This document shows, in pieces, positions 1 through 13,460 of a stretch of DNA of 64,000 nucleotides. Source of the stretch: Rotaria sordida (Eukaryota > Rotifera > Eurotatoria > Philodinida > Philodinidae); contig CAJNOL010000573.1 in the NCBI GenBank assembly GCA_905250125.1, forward strand, positions 25,752-89,751, written 5' to 3'. The notes below the pieces were generated by a model. The model saw only the letters and a list, made by a program, of their open reading frames with translations. It was not told where the DNA came from and did no database searches. The translations under genes and the position numbers were made by a program. Each line of letters opens with the position of its first letter. Position 1 is the stretch's first letter.

Positions 1-90
1 TGAGGTTGGATGTGGGTGAGGGTGTGGGGATGAGGTTGGATGTGGGTATGGGTGCTCACTTCTCTTTATTCATACCCACACTCATACTCA
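1..90. repeat. Telomere-like fold-back H1 (cut by window edge)
   Basis: G-rich units (GGATGTGGGT, GGGTATGGGT) are followed by a short spacer with TTCTCTTT and then C-rich units (CATACCCACACTCATAC). The right arm is roughly the reverse complement of the left arm, so the piece can fold back. It belongs to the dispersed family described under findings; its left part may continue outside the window. Confidence 0.7.
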
Positions 91-316
91 AGTTTTAATT
101 ATAGAATCTACAACTATTAATAGCTTTGGATAAAAGCGAGTATTTGTGAAGAGGAACTATCATAGTTGGACTTACTCGTGATGAGATGGAAGCATAAGCT
201 TAAACTCAATCCTAATAATACGAAACGACTAACATTACCAAGTTACTCTATGATTCTTTTCCACAGAATGATGGATGAATTCAATATTTTTAAGTTTTAA
301 AGAGATTTATTATTCC

Positions 317-680
317 CTAGACTGAAAGGCTAGGGTCTAGAAACCGAAATTCACCTGTGTCTATCTGTCTGTCTGTCTGTCTGTCTGTCGGTAACGCGGT
401 CAAAATGGCCATTTTTTTGGCACACGTGACCATTTTTATGGCATAAACGACCACTTTTTTGGCACAAGTGACCATTTTTGTGGCACAAATGGCCATTTTT
501 TTGGCACAAGTGACCATTTTTTTGGCACAAACGGCCATTTTTTTACTAAAATTAACTAGGTAACTATGGTACAAATGAGCATGTAACTATGGCACAAACG
601 GTCATTTTTTTGGTAGAAACGACCACATAACTATGGCACAAGTGACCATATAGCAACCATGGTACAAACAACTATTCCGG
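317..680. repeat. GTCT microsatellite plus GGCCATTTTTTTGGCACA minisatellite
   Basis: A run of about seven CTGT/GTCT units (about 360-389) leads into a diverged tandem array of a 20-24 bp unit around GGCCATTTTTTTGGCACAA and GTGACCATTTTT, decaying to the right into ACTATGGTACAAA units. The Lys-rich open frame on the minus strand here is only a translation of the repeat. A similar GTGGCC(A/G) word recurs near 21395-21460. Confidence 0.8.
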
Positions 681-3600
681 TAACTATGGTACAAATGACA
701 ATCTAAAGACTGATGTAAATGAATCCATAATAATCATGGGTAAAATGTCAATGGAATAACTATAATTTGGGTAGTGATGTAAAACGGCTTACTTACACAA
801 GCATTTAATTAGTGAGAGTCAGACCAAATGAACAGTATGGATTTAAAGAAATCGTTTAAATTATTCATTATTGTAAGATTGATTGTGCAATGTTGTATCA
901 ATGAATATCTAATTTATTAATAGTTTAGAATTAATGCGTGAATTTAAGCATAAAATATTGATTAATAAAACTCAAATTTTATGAATAATATAATTCATAT
1001 TTTTGTACGTACAAATAGCGCCAATATAATTATAAAAAAATCGTATTGTTGTCTAATCTTATTGGGCGCTATTTATATTCATAAAAGCAAAAAAAAAATA
1101 AAACAAAAACGATAAAAAAAAATTAAATTTGTAAATGCATCATCTTTACTTAGAGTGAGAATTCTCCAAATTAAGTTTTCTGGTCGCCTAAGATATACTG
1201 GTCATATTATCAATGTTGCGTATTACTTTTTTAATGTAGCTTTTTATGCTACTCCTTCCGTACATGTATTCTATCAGTCTAGGGCTAAGTGAATCGCTTG
1301 ACGATGAACGTTACTTGTATTTAAAGGTGCTAAGAATAGCAGTAGTACTACTTATTTGCATATATGAGAGCGGAGTCGGAGTCTTTCAATGCGCACAACC
1401 TTTCAGGAAGTTCACCAGAGAGCCCACTTCAGATTTGAACTATTGAACATCTGGTGTGTTTTCATAAGTTGTGTGGAATACTAATCCAAATTACTTTGAT
1501 CACTTTTTCTTTTTATTATCTATATCGATTGATTTGAAATCAAGATCTATGCTCAAGTTTTATACCTTTCTAGTTTATATGAAAAATGCTTGTGGAAATG
1601 AATATGTTACATCCTTGAATGAAATTTTAGTAAGGATGCCCAAAGCTGTATTCAAAGCGAAGAGAATATTTTTGTCAGGATTTAACGAGTTAGTTTTTGT
1701 TATATGGTAATGTAAGTTTTCATACGGAAGAGAGATACAGAAATAGAGAATCAAACTTAGAATAATCATGACAGCTGACCTCAAGCAGAATCTCTCGCGT
1801 TAGACAGAAGAAGACCTTACACAAAAATGGGAAGAAATCGGAAGTTGCTGTATGCAGCAAACAGGAACATTATCGATTAGATAACTTTCATGAGACTTAG
1901 AGTAACACTCCTTTGTTAAAGTGGAGCAACATCGTTATCTGATTCAGGAAAGGGTCAGCAGATCCATTGAATAAATGTGGTTTGTATACAGAATATTTAA
2001 TGAATCTCGATCAGAAGAGTGTCGAACCAAGAATATCATTATGTCTCTACTGCTTGCCACAACGCTAATTCGGATAGGTCATACCTATCAAAGAAAATCA
2101 TGCCATTTATTGTTTCAGAGAATTTGAAGAATAAGAATTTCACGATGTTTCAAATATCAAAAGAAAAAGATCTAATACAACAAATTTTCAATTCCGACAA
2201 GTGGACTATGGAAAAAATTTGCCAGAATAGAGCTCATAAGAATTAGTATCACATACTTGTGAGTTCTATTTCCACTATACCAACTAAAATGTCGATCCTA
2301 CTGCGTTAAACTTCTTAATCTTCTTCTTATATTTATTATATGCATTTAGCAATCAGCATGAGAATACGAAATGTATTTCCACTGATTTCTTCGTACTACT
2401 AAAAATGTGCTGAACGAGAAAATGAAGCGCTTTAAACTAAATCCGGATCATACAGCAAATCAAGGAGTCGAGATTGGCGCCGTTTAGGGATGTCGGCGAA
2501 TGGATGCGAGCTATTCGTTAAGGTTTATTTTAATAAATGTCAACAGAAAATAGAAAAGTGCGATCTCTCTACAAAAGGACTGTGTTTGGCAATATAATAA
2601 ACATTTCTTTTTATATGAGTGCGTTGTTGAGCGGCAGTTCTCAAAACAGAGTCTAGTAAATGGTAAGAGGCGATGGTTAGATCAAATTTGGTGGACGGTC
2701 AAGTGAGTCGTGGTGACGAGTATAATTTATATTGAATGTTAATATAAAGCTTAAAACTTAATATTAAGTTTAATATTTTCCCACCTAATACTTAACCTAG
2801 GTAGTTGAAATTAAATGATGAAGTAATAGGCTTGAAGCGAATGCCATTTAGTTTCAGTTTTTTTCATCTAGAAAAAGCCTTTCTGAGAAAACAACTAATT
2901 TTTATAAAGTTTGACGAAACGTAAGTATGGTCAAACAATCTTAGTCTATAATAGATTTCGTGACATTCACATCTTTGATTTCTCGGTAGGCGTGCAGTAC
3001 TTCGGAGGAATAATGAGTTTTATCAGAGAGGAATCAAAATTACGAACAGGTAGAAACCAATTGTGGATTTGAATTCCTTGACGATGATTATCTTTGTTAA
3101 AACTTTATTTTAAAAAATGGTTATTTTCATAGAAACCCTTTCCTGAATGCAAATTATCAAGTTCGAAATTTTGAGAAACCAATTACAGATTTGGATTCCT
3201 TGACTTCGATTGCCTTTAATCAAATGCTAAAGATTATACCAATACATGCGAATATGTGACTAGCTTTTTGCATGGAAACATAAAAGTATGGCCACAAATT
3301 CATTCTATCTTATAAGATCCTCTCTTTGGCAGAGGGAATAGGTCACATCGCAAAGCGCATCAAATGAAGTTGGATTAGTTCTGAAGTAGAGATTTATTAG
3401 AGCATCCAGGTTTCCTTTAATTGGAGTCTTTTGAAATCTTGAAATCTGGTTTTCTCCCCTTGAGTTCCCCTACAAAAAATTATACTACATCTTTCTGAGC
3501 TGCAATTTTTTCTATGGCAACAAGAATCAAATTTGAGTGTCTTTTTTTTCTTCGAAAAATATTGTTCCTAGAGCTCAGGAGAGGCAAAACATCGAAGACA

Positions 3601-6600
3601 CTATCAAAAAACGTGTTTTTTTCAATGGTGCTCATTTTTCTATAGGCTGCCAAATTCACAGAAACAATATTATCAAGAATGAAAAAAAATACACACTCCA
3701 ATTTGATCAAGGTACTTATTAAAAAAACTTGAAGTCCGATCGATTTAATCGTGGAGGAGAAAAAGGAGGAAATTTTCATTTTTTCCTTTGAAAATTTGAT
3801 TTTGAAAAAACTACAAAGAAAGTTGGCTTTTTGGCTTTTTTAGCACAAAATCGAGCTTTTTTCGAGGTTTTACATACAGAAATGTGGTTTTACCTCCTCA
3901 CAATGCGCTCGTTAGATAGAGGCTGTTTAGATCCACATATCCAACATGAAAAACGAAAAAACTGAAAATTTTGGGTCGGGAAAGGATCCTCTTAAATGGA
4001 TTAACTTAGTTTATAATAAAATCAAATCATGATGCTTGTATACATTATTTTCTTTTCCATTAAAAAACTTATTAATTTATTTTGAACATGGTATTTGTTC
4101 GCATTCATTAATTTTTACTAAAACTTCATGAAAATAATTTTTTAATGAAAAAATAGTCTTATTTGAGATTATATACATAAATTCGTATTAGAATAAAAAG
4201 TTTCTTTATCCATATAAAAATTTATAAAAATACCTGTATAGAATTCGATTAAATAGTGTCTACAAATGTTCATCAAGATATAGAAGTTGAGTTTTCGATT
4301 ATGCGATCCAATCGTCACATTAGAATATATTTAGATTTAGACTCGTTTGAACCAGTCCAGTAGATCTCACTATAGCGTGTCATGTAAACCATCTTTGGCG
4401 GTCTTCCTTTTTCAGCTTTAAATTATTTTCTGACGAGTGTCATGTCGAACTGATTTGTCTATTCCTCGTCTCAAAAAGGCTTCGCACAGAATTAGCCTGC
4501 ATTTTTGATAATAATTTGATATATCACCAACACTAAAATAGTCGTACGCGGGGCTTTCACCTGAACAAGACTATATAATATACATATGCTCATGCTCGTC
4601 AATGACAGATTTGGGACGGGGTTTAAGAACACACTAGATCTTAGACTAGTCCTCAATCAGGACTGTTTCAGAAAAAGATTAGACAGATCGGACCGACATG
4701 ACTAGAAAGGTTGAAATATATTAGCAAGCAGCATAGATTTGGGACACAGAATCCCTATGTAAAGAAAAAAAAGGAAAAAAACTGATTTTAATCGATATTT
4801 TTTGTCTTTTGCCTACATTGAAAAAGACTCTATTTTATTTTGTTTCACCTTATCGTTTATTAACCAGTACAACGGTATATAAAATCAATCAAAATCATGC
4901 TGAAGTTAGTTATATGAGGATTTTCACTATTACTATTGTGAAACAAAATCTAAGTTATAACCGATTATAATTTCTTCTTTTGTTGCACAACAATCAAATT
5001 ATCAACTTTGATCATGCTCTAAGTGTGCCAATAATAGAACCTCATGAAAGATAATAGCTGCCTGGTCTTTCTTTCATATATTCACTATTTTCTCTCTTCT
5101 TATTTCTCTCTCCTTCCAAGTTTCCTTCCTGTTATATAAGCTTGTGTTCTATGCAAAAAAGCACAGCTGGATTGATGAAAAGTCGAAATCGATTCGATTT
5201 CATTTTCTCTAATGATTACTGCATGAAGGTTGTTGTTTTATTTGAGATGACTTTCAAGAGATTATCTGGACACCTACTCTATTCTGTGAATAAGGACTTA
5301 TTGTTTTCATGTACAAATCTTTGATTTTGATTCAGTACATTAAGATTCAAATAGATACTTTTGGTGTGTCTATATCATTGAGCAAATTCTATTATAATTT
5401 CTTAAATTCCTTGCTATGGTATCTTCATAAAAATTGAAAATTATGCCTTTCATTACTGATACTCCTGGTACAATGTAAGTATAAAAAAGTTAATGTATTT
5501 CACGTGATTTGCAGTAGGACTATAATATATGTAAGAGCTTCTTCAATCAAGACAATCCACTGCACATCCTGATTATCACTAAGCGGAGCTCTCGTAGAAC
5601 TACTTTCGTTTTTTTCTTGTTTGTAGTCACTCTTTACTTTCAAATTTAATGTTATCACTAGTCTAGGAGTGTTGGAAATTAAATATACTTACGTGCTAGT
5701 TGATAGTTGAGTGTACAAATTTTGTTTGATGTACATGCAACAGGTTTTATTATGTATTTATAATCGATAACATTACTTGTTTTTTTACCCATAAATGTAT
5801 GTTTACGTGAATCAATGGACCATGACATTTTTCATAACGTAGACAGCTTTTTTCTAACCATGTACTCATCATCACATAAATTTCGTTCTTCATGTGTTCT
5901 TCCTCTTTTTTACTTAACCTTGCGTTTCGTGTTGTGATGATGAGAAAATGTACACTAATATTTGCATGCACTTAAATTTGAGTTCTAAATAAAATTTTTA
6001 ATAAATCGAGAAAAGAAGTAAAAAAATATATATATGAAATTTTTTTTGTTTTTTTGTTGATGAACTTTTGATGCTGTTTGTGTGGTCGTCAGTACAATAA
6101 AAAGATGAGTCATTGGACATTGACATTGACTCTGATTTATATAAACGTCGGAATTGACTTTAAAATTTAGTTGCTTTTAAAAGAGATGTTGATTTGTATA
6201 AAAAATGATTGATTAAACAATAAGACAGTTAGTTAGTTTTTTTAATGACGACTAAACATTTCTAAAATATATTACAAAAACTTCATGTTTCTAGAACTCT
6301 AAGATCTTTTCTTGTATATACCATGGATTTTCACAAAGGATAATTGCCGAATTTTAAATAGGTGAATGCAAATGACGTGAATAACCATACAACAAGAAAA
6401 TAAATGGATTATAAAATTTGGAGAAAATCGTTCATCGTTGTAGATTTTCTTCTAGTTGTTCGTCTCTATCGGCTCATTGTTGATAAGTGAATCTGCATCC
6501 GTGGAAGGAAATGTATTATCAGTTGTAATTGATGTCTGCATCACTGTATAACCAGATTAAAAAACAAAATTAAGTTTCTATTCATACAACTTTCATGGGT

Positions 6601-6999
6601 TTTCAGATCTCGATTAATAGATATGCTTCAAACATTAAATTGATTAAGACTTGCATGAATCAATAATATTAATTTTCCTCTCTTAATGGGGATGCTTGCA
6701 GTTTTCTATCGTTTTTCGTTGAAACTTATTTTAAATTACTCGAATACATTTGATTTCAAAATAGAGGATAGTTAATTTAGAAACTGAAAAGTGGAATAGC
6801 TGCCTTTTAAAGGCAACTGAATTTTAAAGTTATTCATATAAATTTTAATTTAATCTTATTAGATATCAAGAATATTAAAGAGTTTCGTTCGTGTCGTTTC
6901 AACACAAGAATAAGAAATAAAACTTTATGGAATAGAACTCATAAGTTTGGCAATATATGTCAACTAATTGGAACTATAGATAATAAGTGTGCAATGTCA
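681..6999. other. Gene-poor AT-rich stretch
   Basis: No frame of convincing coding quality, no repeat array and no RNA gene was recognised. The only local structure I can support is a small stem at about 1013-1073, AAATAGCGCCAATA paired with TATTGGGCGCTATTT around a ~30-bp AT-rich loop, of unknown meaning. Confidence 0.5.
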
Positions 7000-8966
7000 C
7001 AGCGGCGTAGCCAAGGGAGAGGTAAATGGTCAGTTGTCCATTTCATTTGGAGATTTGTCCATTTCATTCGGAGATTTGCCCATTGTAATTTTTATTAATA
7101 AGTTTTGGCCTATTGAAATTTTACTTTTTTAGAATTATTTATTTATTTTTGAATTAGATAGTAACTCTATTTTTTTCTCCCGTCTGAATCATACATACGC
7201 TTTTTGCTTGTTCTTTCTTTGAAGAACGAAGAAAAGAATCAGAATTTTTTTCCGAAATCGGGAACTAATCAGAAAGAATAACTTTTTGCAAATCAAGGAC
7301 TATCATGTTGACATACTTGCACAAAAGGTTTCACTTTTTTTTCTTTTATCAACTCATACTTTGCTTTCAAAAGTATTTCGTAGTAAAGAAAGACAACGCA
7401 GCCATTATATAGCTTAGAGTAATAGATCGTGTACTGTAAACTAAAGAGATTGATCATAGTCGGATCAAATGAATGCTCTCACTGTCAAACTAACTAATTA
7501 AAAATATGAGCTGCCACTAATGTATACACACACCGAGATATTCGAATTTCAAGAAGTTTACAGTTTGTTATGTGCCCACACTATGAAATTTCATCAATAC
7601 CTAGTCATCGTTTTTCGTCATGGTTGGATGGAGTAGAATCATTTACATAAGAGAAAACAATATCACGCATATTAAGAAGCAAATTATACGAAGTCTAAGA
7701 CAACATTTTTTTTAATTTTAAGGGTAATAAACAAAAAATTTTAATTGCTGTCAAATTGCTTTTGAATGTGTGTGATATTGCTTCTTCTTATGTAAATAGT
7801 CGTGTTCCATCCAACTATGACGAAAAAAAAAGAACTATAGATTGGTCAAATTTCGTAGTGTGGGTACGTGGCAAACTGTAAATATCTTGAAATTTAAACA
7901 TCTTGGTCTGTGTACGTTAGTGGCAGCTCATGTTTTAAGCTAGTTGGTCTGTGAGTGAGAGCATTCATTTGATTCAACTATGAGCAATCTCCTTGATTTT
8001 CTGTTACATGGCCTTCAGTTGTTAGTTATTACAAAAAAAAACTAGCAAAAGACACATAGTGTCGGACTCTTTTACGAAGCTCAAACTCTGTTTACGCAAA
8101 ATATGCGCAAACAAATCATATATATATATAAACGATGCAGATAAAAAAATCTTACGAAAAATAATAAAGATTATAGAACATAAACTCTACATTATTTTTC
8201 AAATTTTCCTTTGTTCAAAATTCCTTCAATACATGTTTTTGAGCTAAAATATGTTTACAAAATCGTTCAAAAAAATAATTAGCATTTATTCTTAAGTTCT
8301 GCAACGCAAAAATTTACTGATATATTGAAGCACTCATCAGTGGCTGCAGAGCTCAAAAACTGCAAAAGATTAAGAAAGGAAAGAAGGTAGCGGAATATGG
8401 ATTCATAACATTAATGAGTTATACTTACAATTAGTTTTGCTAGTAAAGCCACCATCTAAAAACATTTGGAATTCGGCAACAAATGAGAAAAAAAATCGGA
8501 AACATGTTCAAACTTCAGAAATTTTTCTGACTTTTCAGAAGATCTGGCAACGCTGATTTTAACTGTAAGTTTGGATGAACATGAGTTCGGTTTTATTGGG
8601 AAAACACTAACCACATAAGGGTAGAGAAGTATAAATCAAAGAGAAGAGAAACCAGAGCACAGATCAAGAGAACACATACGAACATATATATGTGCAGATA
8701 TATATACATATAAAGTGACGCATATAAGAGAAAGAAAAATTCAATGACATATATGTGGAAACATAAAGAAAAAAACCAAGATGTGAAATAACGTAGTTTG
8801 TAGGGAAAATATCTGTGTGTACTGTACAGATACATATTTGAAGAGTTCTCAACACTAACTTACGCATGTTTGTTTTTACATTATTAGTAGTGTGTTGGGT
8901 CAAAAAAGTTTTGGTCTATCATAAAAAACCTTGCCCATTGGTCTAAAAATCCTGGTTACGCCGCTG
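7000..8966. mobile_element. Non-autonomous hAT-like DNA transposon, ~1.97 kb
   Basis: The left end reads CAGCGGCGTAGCCAAGG and the right end CCTGGTTACGCCGCTG, imperfect terminal inverted repeats starting with CAG. Flanking 8-bp sequences are CAATGTCA (6992-6999) and CAATATCA (8967-8974), a target duplication with one mismatch. CAG-type ends with an 8-bp duplication are typical of the hAT superfamily (established knowledge). No transposase frame lies inside, so it would depend on a helper. A separate fold-back element (7436-8005) is nested within it. Confidence 0.75.
7436..8005. repeat. Fold-back element family F, copy A (nested)
   Basis: Two arms of roughly 230 bp are inverted copies of one another around a short AT-rich centre (about 7680-7760). 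Landmarks on the left arm are GGATCAAATGAATGCTCTCA, GAGCTGCCACTAATG, GTGCCCACACTATGAAATTT and GTTGGATGGAG; their reverse complements follow in order on the right arm. The same landmark order occurs in copies at 29.9-30.4 and 49.7-50.3 kb and in a half copy at 18.65 kb. It is inserted inside the hAT-like element at 7000-8966. Confidence 0.75.
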
Positions 8967-9229
8967 CAATATCAGTGTATGTTTTAGCCTCGGTTATTAA
9001 AATTTCAGTTAGCTAATACTTTTAGTATAATTTTGGCAAAACCAGAAATGTCAAGAGTGAGAAAAAAAACAGAGATTTTAATGAGTTGTGTTAAATTGAA
9101 AGAATCTCTACATACGTAAGAATTCTTAGAGAGTTAATACATATTTGAGAAATTTATTCAAATTGCTGCATCTCATTATGTATCGAATGATACAAGCTAA
9201 ACGATGCTGTTGTAAGGGTCTAGATTAAA

Positions 9230-9284
9230 TGTGGGTGTGGGTATTGATGAATAGTTCATTGCATTCACACCCAGACCGACACCC
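9230..9284. repeat. Telomere-like fold-back H2
   Basis: TGTGGGTGTGGGTAT, then a ~23-bp spacer, then ATTCACACCCAGACCGACACCC. Order is G-rich then C-rich. Confidence 0.75.
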
Positions 9285-10075
9285 CTATCTGTCTCGGCCA
9301 TTATCTTCGTTCGTGTTTTCATCTCCGTCGCCATGGTTATTTTTGTTCCGATTACGGTTTCTATTTCAGTTCTGGTGTTTGTCTACGTCGCAGTTCAAGT
9401 TATCGTTCTGCTACCTATTTTACTGAGCCGTCGGATTCAGATCCTACTTAAATTTGCAATCGCGTCATCAGTTACATTATCGACTTCATTCCTAAATCCG
9501 AGGCCTACCACATTGCCTATGTTTCATGCGAACTATGCCAGGCCCCACTTCTCATTCAGATTTCAGACTCGACCCAGTATTTCATTCCAGCTTCAGTCCC
9601 AATCCTGCATCTATTCCAGAGGTTTTCACGGACTGGTGCTTGTCTGAGTTGAAGTTTGAATCGAACCATTGGCTATAGCTTGGGTCTCGGCTTCACAGTG
9701 GACCGAGAGTTTGGCTACTTTCTCAGTTAAACTTTCGACTTTGGAGGTGATCACAAGGTTCGCAACCAACGTGTTTCTGTACAATTACTGTGGCTAGGTC
9801 TACATGCCATTCTGGTTTCAGAAATGGACCGATTACCCCTCTAAGTTTCAGTAAGGGTCCCGAAAGTTGCGGAGGATTCTGCTGCGGTCGACCTATCTCT
9901 CACAATTTATGCCTCACTTAGATGCTCTGTTTCGGCTACGATCTCATCTGTGATTACAGTCTCGACTTCATATTCGATCCAAAGGCCGATCGTGGTGACG
10001 GTATGCAACAGGGCTTTTGCCAGACCCTGCTTCCCGTCTGAACTTCAGTCCCGATTCTGCAACCCATTCAGCATT
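9285..10075. other. GC-richer, degenerate repeat-like segment without a gene
   Basis: This ~0.8-kb piece is clearly richer in G and C than its flanks and starts exactly at the end of fold-back H2. Words such as TTCAGTCCCGATTCTGC, TTCAGTCCCAATCCTGC, TTTCAGTTCTGG and TCTCGACTTCAT recur in varied form, suggesting an old minisatellite or a decayed element. Frames are open only over short stretches and look compositional. Confidence 0.45.
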
Positions 10076-11770
10076 CATTATTCTAATGTCTAATATATGA
10101 AAATATTTAATATAGAAAATGCTTTATTAATTTTTTGTACCTATTTAGCAACAATTGATATGACACTATTCCATTGGCACTTTTCTAATTGTGTAATAAT
10201 AAAAGTCACAGGACGAACAATTGATATTTGAGAATATTTTCCTGAAAATATCACTCAATTGCTCAATTTTGAATCAATCAATTCAATATCAACAAGTCAA
10301 AAACAAATTAATAAAAATCGAAAATTGCAACATGATGACAATGATTATCATTAAGGATATAAACATTCACAAACAGATGACATAATCTTTTAATCAACTC
10401 GTGATATTGAAAAAAGTTGAAGTTTCGTAATAAAAGCATATAAACGAAAGCGTATGAAAACATATGCGGAAAATATTTTCTACATATCTATAGTCAGTTT
10501 TTTTGGACAGTTGAACAAAGTTTGAGTGAACTATAGTGACAATACTCGTGTTTTATGATGACAGATAACAATTTCATAATGATTATTATTAACCCCTTCG
10601 CAAATCTTTGCTTATTACTCAGGTTGAACACAACCACATATCTACAGATTGCAAATGTAGTACTCCGCTAACCTCCATTGAAAACGCATTGCACCATTTA
10701 TTGACATATTTTACAAAGCTGTACATTAAAAGAAAAGTTGTGAAATGTAAGAGAAATAAGATACCAATGTGCTTCGAGTCCACACAACTCTCCAATTTGA
10801 CTTTTTCTATGTTTTCACTGTTTTATCTACGTTTCAATGCATTCTTGCTAATAAGGAATAATGAAAAATAACCATCAACATCACTTCTGGGAAAATGATG
10901 CCCATTTGAGATCTGTAAGAGATATAGAGGAGGGCCTTGCGTAGACTTGTAGAGGTCATTGTAGGCTATATTTTAGTACTTTTCAATATAGAGTTCACTA
11001 TAGAACTTAAGAGAACAAGATTCGAATCTTTTAAAGATTCATTTAGCAAACATTATGGAAGTCTTAGTTTTTTAATGTCTTATATAGGAATCGATAGAGT
11101 AGCTAAGGCTCCACAAAAAGGTGAAAACCATAGGTCGCTAGCTGCTTCCGTTCTCAAGTTATTCGAGAAATGGCCACGGGCACTTTTTTTTTTAGACAGA
11201 CAATACACCCACAGCCACCCAATCTATTTTACAAATGGAATATTTTGGTGCCTTTAAAGTATACGATAAAAGTGCACTGTCTCTGTAGCAATTAGCAAAG
11301 GACATGAATTCCTTTCAATATATTCATAGCTCACTTCGCTCTCCATAATGCACATAGTCGCGATCTGAGCTGTCAACCTGAAAGGCCAAACTCAATCATG
11401 ATATTTTAGTCTGCCCTAATTGTCATTTCCTTCAAGAGTACAGTTACCATGCTACTTATCATTGAAACTCGGATCATATTGTGAGCATCTCTATAGGATC
11501 CAGTACATATTTGTACAGTACCATGTCCGTTGGTACTGTTAATCTAGTATCAGCTATTTCAACTAATAAATAAAATTCTTTAATTAATTTTATCAAATTT
11601 TATCTTTATTAAATTTTTCGACTATCTTAACGAAATATTTTCAGTTAAGAAAAATATTTTTCTATGAATGCAAGAAAAAATAGAACTCAATATATTATTG
11701 ACTTACAGTACAGCATTTATAGTAATAATATGCCCAATTGAACTTTATACTAAATATGTCTTGACAAAAG
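10076..11770. other. No feature recognised
   Basis: AT-rich sequence. Two open frames (10608-10871 and 10937-11257, plus strand) have no recognisable motif, no supporting splice context and ordinary AT-biased composition, so I do not call genes here. Confidence 0.4.
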
Positions 11771-11833
11771 GTGTGGGTTTGGATTTCTCTTCAATCGCGC
11801 CAATACCTAGACCCACACCAGCACACCCACACC
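11771..11833. repeat. Telomere-like fold-back H3
   Basis: GGTGTGGGTTTGGATTTCTC, a short spacer, then CCTAGACCCACACCAGCACA and CCCACACC. The spacer begins with the TTCTCTTC core shared by several members. Confidence 0.7.
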
Positions 11834-12440
11834 AAATTATGACCAACATGGCTATTACAGATTTCTTCTGTATATTTTAGAAAAGAATTGCATTTTCTGA
11901 AAACTACTAGAACGTAGCAAATCCTTTTGTATCTTCGATTGAATGGAATGAATCATTATTGAGGTTCAAAATAAATTAAATTCGAACATATTAGAAGAAT
12001 TCTATGAAACTATGAATACATATCAAAATCAATAAATACATTCGAACAATAGATTTCAGCTTTTTGCTGAAAAAAACTTTTCATCTATCCTACAACAAAC
12101 ATGAATTATTTTTTCTTTAATTGTTTTGAAGTTGTACTATTATTTTTTTGCGTTCTTTTCATCCCTTTTCAGTTACTCTGCAAAAACAACGACAAATACA
12201 GTATTGAAAATGAGACGACAGAACGATCAAGTATCATGTGTTTTGCTTAGCAGATTTTTTTTTCTTCATAGTAGTATTTTTTCGGAATAAAAACATTGTA
12301 CGAAAGAAGGAAAAATAAATATATGAAACTTTTCTGTTCTTCAATTACATTTAGTCGTGTGTTGTGACTAGCATATACTGTTACAGAGGACGTGTTTTCA
12401 ATAGTATTGCTGTTTTTTTTTGCTGGCTCTCCATTGTTTA
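11834..12440. other. No feature recognised
   Basis: AT-rich intergenic sequence between two telomere-like fold-backs. I see no gene, repeat array or element end. Confidence 0.4.
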
Positions 12441-12567
12441 AGGGTGTAGGCGTGGGGTGTGGGTGTGGGTATGGGTGTGGGTGGGTGTGGGTGTGGGTGT
12501 GAGCATAGGAAAGACAGAGAACAATATTCAATCATACATTGACACTCACTCCCGCACCCACACCCGC
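12441..12567. repeat. Telomere-like fold-back H4, extended G arm
   Basis: About ten GGGTGT/GGGTAT units (12441-12500), a ~45-bp spacer, then a shorter C-rich arm CACTCACTCCCGCACCCACA. The long Val/Gly and His/Pro frames here are translations of the hexamer repeat, not genes. Confidence 0.8.
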
Positions 12568-13460
12568 TTGCGTTGCAGCATGCCAAGCTGTAGTGAAAGT
12601 ATTTTCAAGAAATATCGACAGAACACTTCGATTATTTTCATATCAAAAGTGTTTTGTCTATCTTATGAACAATGTGAATCAGACTTCTTTAAACCATTTT
12701 TCTTTAAGACATTTTCATAGCTGTCAACGTTTGCTGATTCAGTGTCACTGCATTTGAGTATGGACTCTGTACGGTTCTTCTTAGAAGTTGAAAAAAACCC
12801 ACTACTGACAGTCAACAAAGCACGACATTCTCCATTTTCTTATCGAATTCTTGGTGCGCAAATGGAAGTAGCTATTCAAGTGCCCCTTGTGTAATAAAAG
12901 CAAAATGAAGCAGCCTAATGAAACTTATTGAAGCTACGTTCAAATTCAAGTGAGGAAAAAGACCATTGAGGAAGAGCGAAATCAGTAATAATTTCTTGAT
13001 CAACTAGATTCAATAGCCTCAAGTTCAAATCAACCATATCGAAAAAACGACATAATGTCTGTCACATTTTCTTTGTGATCTTTCAACTTCATTCTATCAA
13101 TCTTTTTATTCTTTTCAAATTCAATCAGAAATATTGAAAATTTATTAAAATATTTGTTAGTAACCTCCATATGTCATACTAATGAGCATAGGTTTAAGCC
13201 GAGAGGAACATATGTGAAGAAGCGAAACAATAAAGTTATTCTCAAGTAAAAATCAGTTGAAAAAACAACTTTCGATTTTAACTATCATAGTTCTGTTTGC
13301 CATCTACACAAGAACCAACATCAGAAGACACAAATAGCAGTGTACCAAAAACACATATGCAAAGCAGCAGTATCACATAATAGAGAAAAAAAAGGGAGAG
13401 AGTTAATGAGTTCACTTGATTTTAGGAGATGGAGTAGGACGAATCGTCCAAGGCCTACTG
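12568..13460. other. No feature recognised
   Basis: AT-rich, short unconvincing frames only. Confidence 0.35.

Noticed and set aside
3480-3779. Open frames on both strands around 3.5 kb
   Set aside because: Overlapping AT-rich frames in both directions with no motif or splice context.
12247-12720. Long Val/Gly and His/Pro-rich open frames on both strands (also at 15201-15573, 16071-16436 and 58203-58463)
   Set aside because: They are translations of GGGTGT/ACACCC or CCCAW repeats, open in several frames at once, with no start context or domain.
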